Source of the DNA: Acidobacteriota bacterium
Lineage (GTDB): Bacteria; Acidobacteriota; Thermoanaerobaculia; Gp7-AA8
Assembly: GCA_021325515.1 (NCBI GenBank)
Contig: JAJPHC010000002.1
Coordinates: forward strand, 1 to 64,000
Direction of reading: 5' to 3'
DNA: 64,000 nucleotides
The position numbers and the translations under genes are program-made. The notes beneath the pieces were generated by a model that worked only from the letters and a program-made list of their open reading frames with translations, had not been told where the DNA came from and ran no database searches. Numbering within the stretch: position 1 is the stretch's first letter; each line of letters opens with the position of its first letter. Of the stretch, positions 33,881 to 40,881 are shown piece after piece.

Positions 33881-34639
33881 ATGCTAGAAATCAAGAACCT
33901 ACACGCCGGAATCGAAGGGAAGGAAATCCTCAAGGGGCTGACGCTCAGCGTCGGCACCGGCGAAGTGCACGCGATCATGGGGCCGAACGGCTCCGGTAAA
34001 TCGACTCTGGCGAATGTCCTCTCCGGACGTCCGCGCTACGAAGTCACGCAGGGAAGCGTTACGTTCGAAGGAAAAGATCTTCTGGCGATGGCGACCGAAG
34101 AGCGCGCAAGGGAAGGCGTCTTCCTGGCGATGCAGTATCCGGTCGAGATCCCCGGCGTGAACAACATCTACTTCCTCAAGGCCGCCGTCAACGCGGTGCG
34201 CAAGCATCGCGGCGAGGAAGAGCTCGATGCGATGGAGTTTCTGCAGCTCGCGCGGGAGAAGATGAAGGTCGTCGATCTGGACGAAGCATTCATGAACCGC
34301 GCGGTGAACGAGGGCTTCTCGGGTGGAGAGAAGAAGCGGAACGAGATCTTCCAGATGGCGGTGCTCGATCCGAAGCTGGCGATTCTCGATGAGACGGACT
34401 CCGGGCTGGACATCGACGCGCTGCGGATCGTCGCGCAAGGCGTGAACGCTTTGCGTAGCGAAAAACACTCAGTCCTTTGCATTACCCATTATCAGCGCCT
34501 ATTAACGTATCTCGTTCCTGACTTCGTCCACGTGCTGGCCGGCGGCCGCATCGTGAAGTCGGGCGGCAAGGAGCTCGCCCTCGAGCTCGAACAGAAGGGT
34601 TACGAGTGGATCGAGCAGGAGGCGGTTGCCGCGCGATGA
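33881..34639 (+). CDS. sufC: Fe-S assembly ATPase SufC
   Basis: 252 residues of an ABC-type ATPase. Walker A GPNGSGKST, the signature SGGEKKRNEI, Walker B LAILDETDSGLD and the H-switch region ITHYQRLL are all present. The KKRNEI text is typical of SufC rather than transporters. It drives the SufBCD complex with ATP. The stop overlaps sufD (ATGA). Confidence 0.97.
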   Translation: MLEIKNLHAGIEGKEILKGLTLSVGTGEVHAIMGPNGSGKSTLANVLSGRPRYEVTQGSVTFEGKDLLAMATEERAREGVFLAMQYPVEIPGVNNIYFLKAAVNAVRKHRGEEELDAMEFLQLAREKMKVVDLDEAFMNRAVNEGFSGGEKKRNEIFQMAVLDPKLAILDETDSGLDIDALRIVAQGVNALRSEKHSVLCITHYQRLLTYLVPDFVHVLAGGRIVKSGGKELALELEQKGYEWIEQEAVAAR

Positions 34640-35871
34640 CCTCCGCACTCTTCCCCTTGACGATTCGCGAGCAGGCTGCGCAGCGGTTCGAGCAGCTCGG
34701 CTGGCCCACTCCTCGGCAGGAGGAGTGGAAGTACACGAACGTCGCCCCGATCTCGAAGATCCAATGGAAGAGTGCAGGACAGGCGGCTTCCATCGGTCAG
34801 GCGGGGGCGCCTGACCTGAACATGGCGGGGCGTGCGCTCGTCGAGCTCACGTTCGTGAACGGTGTCTTCGTTTCGAAAACCGGCGGCGGTGCGAAGGGTC
34901 TTAAGGTTTCCCGACTCGCCGAGGAGCAGAGCGAGAAGCTCGCGAAGTACGCGGACTATCAGGATCATCCGTTCACCGCGCTCAACACGGCGAACGCGAA
35001 CGACGGCGCCTTGATCGTCACCGAAGCCGGCGCCGCGATCGAGGGCTTCATCCACATTCTCTATTTCGGCAGCGGCGACGAAGTCTGGTCGCATCCCCGC
35101 AACCTCATTCTCGCGGGGAGAAACAGCCAGCTAACGGTCGTCGAGACGTATGCAGGCGAGGGGCGCTACTTCACGAACGCGGTGACGGAGATCGTCGCCG
35201 AAGAAGGTGCCGTCGTCGATCACTACAAGATCGAGTGCGAGTCGTCGAGCGCGTATCACGTCGGCACGATCCAGATTCACCAGGAGCGCTCGAGCAATGT
35301 GACCGCGCGCAGTGTCGCGGTTGGTGGTGCGCTGGTGCGCAATGAAGTGAATGCGGCGCTGAAAGGCGAGGGCTGCTCGCTGGCGCTGGAAGGTCTCTTC
35401 ATCGGCGCGGGCTCGCAGCACATCGACAACAAGACGGTCATCGATCACGCGCGGCCGCATTGTGAATCGATGGAGCTCTACAAGGGGATCCTCGACGGCA
35501 ACGCGCGCGGCGTGTTCGACGGCCGCGTCATCGTCGGCGTCGGCGCGCAGAAAACGGTCGCGCGGCAGACGAACAAGAATCTGCTGCTGTCCGAGACCGC
35601 GATCATCGACTCGAAGCCGACGCTCGAGATCCACAACGACGACGTGAAGTGCAATCACGGCTCGACCATCGGCCAGTTGGCGGAAGAGCCGCTGTTTTAC
35701 CTGCGGTCGCGCGGAATCGGTGAGGAAGAGGCGCGCGGACTGCTGATCTATGCGTTCGCGAGCGAGATCGTCGACCGGATGAAGGTCGAGCCTGTGCGCG
35801 AGCTGATCCGCCGCGCGATGTTCCAGCAGATGCCAGACCGGCTGCCGGAGCGGAGAGGAGCCTCGCGATGA
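34636..35871 (+). CDS. sufD: Fe-S assembly protein SufD
   Basis: 411 residues. N-terminal helical region (RQEEWKYTNVAPISK) then a beta helix with VVETYAGEGRYFTNAVTEIV, DHYKIECESSSAYHVGTIQIHQERSS and YKGILDGNARGVFDGRVIVG, and the C-terminal NHGSTIGQLAEEPLFYLRSRGIGEEEARGLLIYAFASEIVDR. It binds SufB and SufC. ATG 34636 overlaps the sufC stop and fits the domain; an upstream frame from 34606 lies inside sufC and is not used. The stop overlaps the sufS start (ATGA). Confidence 0.95.
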   Translation: MTSALFPLTIREQAAQRFEQLGWPTPRQEEWKYTNVAPISKIQWKSAGQAASIGQAGAPDLNMAGRALVELTFVNGVFVSKTGGGAKGLKVSRLAEEQSEKLAKYADYQDHPFTALNTANANDGALIVTEAGAAIEGFIHILYFGSGDEVWSHPRNLILAGRNSQLTVVETYAGEGRYFTNAVTEIVAEEGAVVDHYKIECESSSAYHVGTIQIHQERSSNVTARSVAVGGALVRNEVNAALKGEGCSLALEGLFIGAGSQHIDNKTVIDHARPHCESMELYKGILDGNARGVFDGRVIVGVGAQKTVARQTNKNLLLSETAIIDSKPTLEIHNDDVKCNHGSTIGQLAEEPLFYLRSRGIGEEEARGLLIYAFASEIVDRMKVEPVRELIRRAMFQQMPDRLPERRGASR

Positions 35872-37112
35872 GTCTCGCGATTTCACATTCCGTGACGTAC
35901 GACGTCGATCGCGTCCGCCGCGATTTTCCGATTCTTCAGCGCAGCGTCCGCGGCCGCCAGCTCGTCTATCTCGACAACGCCGCTACGACGCAGAAGCCGC
36001 AGCAGGTGATCGATCGTCTGACGCGCTACTACCGCGAAGAGAACTCGAATGTGCATCGCGGCGTGCACTACCTCAGCGAGGTCGCCACTGCCGCCTATGA
36101 AGGCGCGCGCACGACGATCCAGCGCTTCCTGAACGCGAAGAGCGAGAAGGAAATCGTCTTCACGCGGGGGACGACGGAAGGCATCAACCTCGTCGCGCAG
36201 TCCTGGGGCCGGAAGAATCTCCGCGGGGGTGATGAGGTCCTCATCACCGCGATTGAGCATCACTCGAACATCGTTCCCTGGCAGCTCCTCTGTGCGGAGA
36301 AGGGTGCGACGCTGCGCGTGGCGCCGGTGAACGACGCCGGCGAAGTCATCGTCGAAGAGTTCGCAAAGCTGCTGACGGATCGGACGAAAATCGCCGCCTT
36401 CGGCCATGCATCGAATGCCCTCGGCACGATCAATCCCGTTCGTCAGATGACCGAGCTGGCGCATGCGGCCGGTGCGATCGTCGTGATCGACGGCGCGCAG
36501 GGTGTGCCGCATCTTCCGATCGACGTGCAGGAGATCGGCTGCGACTTCTACACGTTCTCGGGACACAAGGTGTACGGGCCGACGGGGATCGGCGCGCTGT
36601 ACGGCCGCGAGGCCCTGCTCGACGCGATGCCGCCCTGGATGGGCGGCGGCGACATGATCCTCTCGGTCTCATTCGAGAAGACGACGTACAACGCTCTGCC
36701 GTACAAGTTCGAGGCAGGGACGCCGAACATCGCCGATGCCATCGGTCTGGCGACGGCCCTCGACTACATCGGCTCGCTGGGACTGGAGAAGATCGCCGCG
36801 CACGAGCATGATCTGCTGCTCTACGCCACGGAGCGGCTGCAGGAGATCAAGGGTCTGCGCATCATCGGCACGTCGCGGCAGAAGGCGAGTGTCATCTCCT
36901 TTACGCTGGAGACGGTGCATCCGCACGACATCGGAACGATTCTCGATCAGGAAGGAATCGCCATTCGCACCGGCCATCATTGCGCGCAGCCGCTGATGAT
37001 GCGGTTCAATGTGCCGGCGACGGGGCGCGCCTCGTTCGGGTTGTACAACACGCGGGCCGAGGCCGATGCGCTGGTCGAAGGATTGAAGAAGGTACTCGAG
37101 GTGTTTGGGTAA
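35868..37112 (+). CDS. sufS: Cysteine desulfurase SufS
   Basis: 414 residues, PLP group II desulfurase. PLP lysine K234 in FSGHKVYGPTG and the active Cys372 in TGHHCAQPLM; the early text LVYLDNAATTQKPQQVID and RTTIQRFLNAKSEKEIVFTRGTTEGINLVA is typical. It takes sulfur from cysteine and hands it to SufU. It follows sufD with a 4-bp overlap and ends 4 bp before an inverted repeat that parts it from sufU. Confidence 0.97.
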   Translation: MSLAISHSVTYDVDRVRRDFPILQRSVRGRQLVYLDNAATTQKPQQVIDRLTRYYREENSNVHRGVHYLSEVATAAYEGARTTIQRFLNAKSEKEIVFTRGTTEGINLVAQSWGRKNLRGGDEVLITAIEHHSNIVPWQLLCAEKGATLRVAPVNDAGEVIVEEFAKLLTDRTKIAAFGHASNALGTINPVRQMTELAHAAGAIVVIDGAQGVPHLPIDVQEIGCDFYTFSGHKVYGPTGIGALYGREALLDAMPPWMGGGDMILSVSFEKTTYNALPYKFEAGTPNIADAIGLATALDYIGSLGLEKIAAHEHDLLLYATERLQEIKGLRIIGTSRQKASVISFTLETVHPHDIGTILDQEGIAIRTGHHCAQPLMMRFNVPATGRASFGLYNTRAEADALVEGLKKVLEVFG

Positions 37113-37115
37113 TTC

Positions 37116-37227
37116 ATTCTGAGCGCAGCGAAGAATCAGCCAGGGCGCCGCGCCGCGAGATCCAGCAGGAAACGCCTCGCCGGCGATCATCGCGGCGCCG
37201 TCGCTGATCCTTCGCTGCGCTCAGGAT
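37116..37227. repeat. Large inverted repeat between sufS and sufU
   Basis: Left arm 37116-37140 (ATTCTGAGCGCAGCGAAGA...) and right arm 37203-37227 (...CTTCGCTGCGCTCAGGAT) match at 23 of 25 positions; inside, GGCGCCGCG faces CGCGGCGCC. The family word GAGCGCAGCGA also occurs near 8959. It could be a transcription stop or an RNA hairpin inside the suf operon; it ends next to the sufU TAAACT box. Confidence 0.75.
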
Positions 37228-37240
37228 AAACTGAACCGCA
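37227..37240 (+). promoter_or_regulatory. TAAACT box of sufU, leaderless type
   Basis: TAAACT (37227-37232), 8 nt (gaaccgca), ATG 37241; no Shine-Dalgarno sequence. It overlaps the end of the inverted repeat, so sufU and sufT may also have a separate promoter. Confidence 0.35.
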
Positions 37241-37690
37241 ATGTCCGATCTCCGCGAGCTCTACCAGCAGGTCATCCTCGACCACAACAAGAATCCTCGG
37301 AACTTTCACGAGATGGCGGGCGCCACGTCGAAAGTCGATGGCTACAACCCGCTGTGCGGCGATCACTACACGATTTTTCTGCAGGTCGACGGCGACACCG
37401 TGAAGGATGTCAGCTTCACCGGCAGCGGTTGCGCGATCTCCAAGGCTTCGGCCTCGGTGATGAGCGCGACGGTGAAGGGAAAATCGCGGGACGAAATCGC
37501 GAAGCTGTTCGATACGTTCCACTCCCTCGTCACTGGTGAGGGAGGAAGTGCCAATGCGGCCGAGCTCGGACGTCTTGCGGCGTTCTCGGGCGTGTCGGAG
37601 TTCCCCGCGCGCGTGAAATGTGCAACGCTCGCATGGCATACGCTGAACGCCGCGCTCAAGGGCGACAGCCAGTCAGTCACGACGGAGTGA
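37241..37690 (+). CDS. sufU: Sulfur-transfer scaffold SufU
   Basis: 149 residues. IscU/SufU fold with conserved C39 (NPLCGD), D41, C64 (SGSGCAISKA) and C127 (RVKCATLAWHTL). It takes sulfur from SufS Cys372 in a zinc-dependent way. The longer loop FSVSEF and length fit SufU better than IscU. Separated from sufS by an inverted repeat, followed by sufT after 4 bp. Confidence 0.93.
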   Translation: MSDLRELYQQVILDHNKNPRNFHEMAGATSKVDGYNPLCGDHYTIFLQVDGDTVKDVSFTGSGCAISKASASVMSATVKGKSRDEIAKLFDTFHSLVTGEGGSANAAELGRLAAFSGVSEFPARVKCATLAWHTLNAALKGDSQSVTTE

Positions 37691-37694
37691 ATGG

Positions 37695-38249
37695 ATGAGA
37701 GAAGAAGTCGTCGTCAGCCGTAGCTGTGAAGCCGTCATGATCCCGAGTGGCGAGAAAGTGCTCGTGCCGCAGGGAGCGCACGCTACGATCACGCAGGCGT
37801 TGGGCGGGACCTATACGCTGATCACCGATCGCGGACTCATGGTCCGCATTTCAGGCAGAGACGTCGAGGCGATCGGAAAGACGCCCGTCGAAAGCGCGCA
37901 GGCGAGCGAGAGTGAACCGCTCACTCCGCAAAAGCTCGAAGAGCTCGTGTGGGATCAGCTCAAGACCTGCTACGACCCCGAGATCCCGGTGAACATCGTC
38001 GACCTCGGCCTCGTCTATCTGTGCGACGTGAAGCAGCGTGAAGAAGGCGCCGGCTACGACGTGAAGATCAAGATGACGCTGACTGCGCCGGGCTGCGGCA
38101 TGGGCCCCGTGCTCGCGGCTGACGTGAAGCACAAGGTCGAGACGCTGCCCGATGTGAAGGACGCGGATGTCGAAGTCGTGTTCGATCCCGTCTGGGATCG
38201 CAGCATGATGTCGGATGCCGCGAAACTTCAGCTCGGCATGATGTGGTGA
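37695..38249 (+). CDS. sufT: SufT (DUF59/MIP18-type Fe-S assembly protein)
   Basis: 184 residues. The C-terminal two-thirds is a DUF59 domain (CYDPEIPVNIVDLGLVYLCDV, TLTAPGCGMGPVLAADVKHKVE), and the N-terminal part (VPQGAHATITQALGGTYTLITDRGLMVRISGRD) is the SufT-specific addition. It helps mature Fe-S proteins. Last gene of the suf cluster, 4 bp after sufU, and followed by a TACAAT box of the next unit. Confidence 0.93.
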   Translation: MREEVVVSRSCEAVMIPSGEKVLVPQGAHATITQALGGTYTLITDRGLMVRISGRDVEAIGKTPVESAQASESEPLTPQKLEELVWDQLKTCYDPEIPVNIVDLGLVYLCDVKQREEGAGYDVKIKMTLTAPGCGMGPVLAADVKHKVETLPDVKDADVEVVFDPVWDRSMMSDAAKLQLGMMW

Positions 38250-38253
38250 GCGC

Positions 38254-38267
38254 TACAATCGCCGCAC
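38254..38267 (+). promoter_or_regulatory. TACAAT box before the zinc-ribbon pilin gene
   Basis: TACAAT (38254-38259), 8 nt (cgccgcac), ATG 38268, no Shine-Dalgarno sequence. It immediately follows the sufT stop. Confidence 0.5.
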
Positions 38268-38864
38268 ATGTTCTGCGCATGGTGCGGTAACGAAGTCGCG
38301 ACGGTGTCGTACGCGCCGTGCCCGCGTTGCGGGAAGCCGTCGAACGGTGCGCAGACGGTGCTCACCAGCGGCGGAGGGAGCAACCCCGCAGTCGTGGTCG
38401 TGCTGGTGGTCTTCGGCGGCCTGTTCGTCGTAGCGATCATCGGGATCCTCGCGGCGATCGCGATCCCGAATCTTCTGACGGCCACGCAACGCTCGAAGCA
38501 GAAACGGACGATGGCCGACCTGCGCATGATCGGAGTCGCCGTCGACAGCTTCGCCTCCGACAATGCCAACGCGTATCCGAAGGTCTCTTCGCTCGACGAG
38601 TTGAAGCCGCTTCTGACGCCGAAGTATCTGCCGGCGCTTCCTGCAGTGGACGGCTGGGGCCGTCCGCTGCGCTATGAGTGCATGACGATGGAAGAGGAGC
38701 GCTGCACGGCGTATGTGATCTCCAGCGGCGGAAAAAATGGTGTGTTCGAGGAGCCGCCGGAGCAGGTCGTGCAGACAGGATCGAGGGCGACCACGAACTT
38801 CGATTGTGATCTGATCTACTCAAACGGCCAATTCATCCAGTATCCGGAAGGAGTACAGCACTGA
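38268..38864 (+). CDS. Zinc-ribbon plus pseudopilin-like membrane protein
   Basis: 198 residues. Residues 1-25 are a zinc ribbon (CAWCG ... CPRCG); then a membrane helix (about 40-62) that reads into the pilin-like segment GILAAIAIPNLLTATQRSKQK and a GspG-like globular domain (MADLRMIGVAVDSFASDNANAYP, DGWGRPLRYECM, YVISSGGKNGVF). The prepilin cleavage motif (G then FTLIE) is absent, so the protein is not processed as a pilin and keeps its ribbon in the cytoplasm. Role unknown. First of three adjacent plus-strand genes. Confidence 0.75.
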   Translation: MFCAWCGNEVATVSYAPCPRCGKPSNGAQTVLTSGGGSNPAVVVVLVVFGGLFVVAIIGILAAIAIPNLLTATQRSKQKRTMADLRMIGVAVDSFASDNANAYPKVSSLDELKPLLTPKYLPALPAVDGWGRPLRYECMTMEEERCTAYVISSGGKNGVFEEPPEQVVQTGSRATTNFDCDLIYSNGQFIQYPEGVQH

Positions 38865-39218
38865 ATGTTCTGCACCTCATGCGGTTACCAGCTTTCTGCC
38901 GGAATGAACCTCTGTCCGAATTGCGGCGCGCAGGTGGCGCAGCCCGCAGCGGCGGTGCAGGCGCCGTCGATTCCTAACTATCTGGTGCAGTCGATTCTGG
39001 TGACGCTCTGCTGCTGCATGCCGTTCGGCGTGGTCGCCATCGTCTACGCGGCGCAGGTGAGCACGAAGCTCGCCGCGGGGGACATGGCCGGCGCGCAGCA
39101 GTCGTCGAAGAACGCGAAGATGTGGTGCTGGCTGGGCGTGGCCGGCGGACTCGTGGCGTCCGTGATCTGGTTTGCCCTGGTGGGCATCGGCATCATCAAC
39201 CAGCACGGATTGCGATGA
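38865..39218 (+). CDS. Zinc-ribbon plus CD225/dispanin protein
   Basis: 117 residues. A short zinc ribbon (CTSCG ... CPNCG) is followed by a CD225/dispanin domain: PNYLVQSILVTLCCCMPFGVVAIVYAAQVSTKLAAGDMAGAQQSSKNAKMWCWLG, with two membrane helices. CD225 proteins are small membrane proteins of uncertain role. It starts directly after the preceding stop and overlaps the next gene by ATGA. Confidence 0.85.
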   Translation: MFCTSCGYQLSAGMNLCPNCGAQVAQPAAAVQAPSIPNYLVQSILVTLCCCMPFGVVAIVYAAQVSTKLAAGDMAGAQQSSKNAKMWCWLGVAGGLVASVIWFALVGIGIINQHGLR

Positions 39219-39586
39219 TCGAACCGGTGGAGTGGGGACGCCCGCGTCTGCACATGATGCTCATGGCTGCGGCTTCGGCCGCAGTGGTCCTCTTTTTCTT
39301 CGATCCCACGCGCTACCACTTCTACCCGCCCTGCATGTTCCATCAACTGACGGGACTGCAGTGCCCGGGCTGCGGCGCGACGCGCGCGATCTTCCACCTG
39401 CTGCACGGCGATGTTGCCGGCGCATTCCGGCTGAACCAGATTCTCTTCGTGATCGCGCCGTTCGTGGCCGTCGCTGCGCGATGGCCACGAATCCTGACGC
39501 GCCCCTCCGTGGCCTGGACTGCGGTGATCGTCACGACGGCCTACGGCATCGTGCGCAATCTGCCGTTCTGGCCCTATCCGTTGTAA
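39215..39586 (+). CDS. DUF2752 membrane protein
   Basis: 123 residues. The DUF2752 signature is plain: LFFFDPTRYHFYPPCMFHQLTGLQCPGCGATRAIFHLLHGDVAGAFRLN, then two further hydrophobic stretches. Function is unknown; the family is a small polytopic membrane protein. ATG 39215 overlaps the CD225 stop. Its 3' end overlaps the convergent SnoaL-like gene by 13 bp. Confidence 0.85.
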   Translation: MIEPVEWGRPRLHMMLMAAASAAVVLFFFDPTRYHFYPPCMFHQLTGLQCPGCGATRAIFHLLHGDVAGAFRLNQILFVIAPFVAVAARWPRILTRPSVAWTAVIVTTAYGIVRNLPFWPYPL

Positions 39587-39975
39587 GCGTCGCGAATCGC
39601 CGCGGTGTCTTCATACGCGCGGAAGCGTGCGACCTTTCCATCGCGGAACGTGAACTGGTGAATCGCTGACGTCTCCGGCGCGGAGTTGCCGTTCTTCGTG
39701 AACTGGTAGATGTAGTCGACGCGCGCGAACACATCGTCACCAGCGGCAGCGAACTGCGCCGGATCGAACTTCTTGAAGTTCACTTCCGTTCCGAGCGTCT
39801 GAAAGAAGTCGGCGACGCCGGCGCGTCCGCTTCGAATGCGATACCAGGGGATTTCCTGCGCCGTGGTGGCGGTGCCCCAGTCGCAGTCGTCGGTCACGTT
39901 GTCGAGAATCGTATTGATGTCGCCGCGGCCGAATGCGGCATAGAGTTGCTGCAGCTTCGAGATGTTGTCGCTCAT
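39574..39975 (-). CDS. SnoaL-like domain protein
   Basis: 133 residues with the SnoaL-like cone fold: LQQLYAAFGRGDINTILDNVTDDCDWG, GRAGVADFFQTLG, and AIHQFTFRDGKVARFRAYEDTAAI at the end. Members are small-molecule enzymes, isomerases or binders; no ligand is evident. ATG 39975 has GGAGG upstream, so it is preferred to the TTG at 39981. It is convergent with the DUF2752 gene, sharing 13 bp. Confidence 0.8.
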   Translation of the reverse strand: MSDNISKLQQLYAAFGRGDINTILDNVTDDCDWGTATTAQEIPWYRIRSGRAGVADFFQTLGTEVNFKKFDPAQFAAAGDDVFARVDYIYQFTKNGNSAPETSAIHQFTFRDGKVARFRAYEDTAAIRDAYNG

Positions 39976-40027
39976 GTGCAAGTGCCTCCGAGCGACAACT
40001 ACGCGTCTGCGCCGCGGACGGATTGCG

Positions 40028-40054
40028 AAAGCGCCGCCGGAGTGGCGGCGCTTT
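40028..40054. terminator. 11-bp stem hairpin after the 119-residue gene
   Basis: AAAGCGCCGCC, loop GGAGT, GGCGGCGCTTT. It lies 8 bp after the stop of the minus-strand gene at 40063 and could terminate it; T-richness is modest on both sides. Confidence 0.6.
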
Positions 40055-40062
40055 CTTTCACA

Positions 40063-40422
40063 TCAGCGATGGTCGTTGAAGAACGTCCACTGTCCGACAG
40101 GGTTGCCGGCCTGAAGCTGCATGGCCTGCAGATAGCCGTCGATGGCGCCCAGGATGCAGACGATCATCGATGGAATGCCGCACATGATCAGACCGACGGC
40201 CCAGATCGCAATCGCGACGATGCCCTTCGTCTTCTGGCCCATGATGATGTAGCCGACGCCGCCGAGCACGAGCAGATTGAGGATCAGTACGAGAACAGGA
40301 TTCTGCGGCGGCTGGGTTGGGTAGACCAGGTCGCCCCCCTGCTGCTGCGGCGGAGGAGTCGTGCCTCCCGGTGGAGGAGGTGGCGGTGTGTAAGTACCGC
40401 CGGGTGTGTTTTCCATCGGCAT
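40063..40422 (-). CDS. Proline-rich two-helix membrane protein
   Basis: 119 residues. A proline-rich N-terminus (TPPPPPPGGTTPPPQQQ) is followed by two helices (VLVLILNLLVLGGVGYIIM and IVAIAIWAVGLIMCGIPSMIVCILG), in the manner of TM2-type small membrane proteins. No function is known. AAGGA precedes the ATG at 40422. It follows the similar gene at 40438 by 15 bp. Confidence 0.65.
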   Translation of the reverse strand: MPMENTPGGTYTPPPPPPGGTTPPPQQQGGDLVYPTQPPQNPVLVLILNLLVLGGVGYIIMGQKTKGIVAIAIWAVGLIMCGIPSMIVCILGAIDGYLQAMQLQAGNPVGQWTFFNDHR

Positions 40423-40437
40423 GTCGTTTTCCTTCTG

Positions 40438-40833
40438 CTAGAGCTTCTCGGCGATATCGGTGAGAACCGGTATGCGGAAGCGCTGGCCCTGTGTTGCCTT
40501 CACGATGCAGAGAATCATGATGATGAGGAAGCCGATCCAGACGACGCACGAGACCGCGGTCATGCCACAGCCGAGGAACGGGACGTGGACGAAGATGAGC
40601 ATGATCCGGAGGATGATCCAGACCATCTCCGCACCGAAGAGAACCACGCCGTTCTTCGCGTGCCACTGCACTTCGGGATCATCTTTTTTCGTCAGAAGCG
40701 GGATCAGAGAAAGGATGCCCAGATACGAAAGCACCAGCATGATGGTGCGGTCCGAGCTCTGTCCGGCTCCTGGTGGTGCAGGTGGCGGGGGCGGGGGCGG
40801 GGTGTACGACGTGGACGGAGGAATCTCGCTCAT
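40438..40833 (-). CDS. DUF4870-like membrane protein
   Basis: 131 residues with a Pro-rich start (TPPPPPPPAPPGAG) and a DUF4870-like core: LSYLGILSLIPLLTKKDDPEVQWHAKNGVVLFGAEMVWIIL and two further helices. A TAGAAT box at 40870-40875 with AAGGAG near the ATG suggests a normal leader. It is cotranscribed with the gene below. Role unknown. Confidence 0.7.
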   Translation of the reverse strand: MSEIPPSTSYTPPPPPPPAPPGAGQSSDRTIMLVLSYLGILSLIPLLTKKDDPEVQWHAKNGVVLFGAEMVWIILRIMLIFVHVPFLGCGMTAVSCVVWIGFLIIMILCIVKATQGQRFRIPVLTDIAEKL

Positions 40834-40869
40834 TCCATCTCCTTGTTCCGCAATCGTTGAGACGCGGCG

Positions 40870-40875
40870 ATTCTA
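40870..40875 (-). promoter_or_regulatory. TAGAAT box of DUF4870-like gene, leadered
   Basis: On the minus strand TAGAAT is followed by CGCCGCG and, after about 36 nt, an AAGGAG ribosome site and ATG 40833. It shows that TAGAAT acts as a promoter word also when a leader is present. Confidence 0.45.
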
Positions 40876-40881
40876 ACAGAG

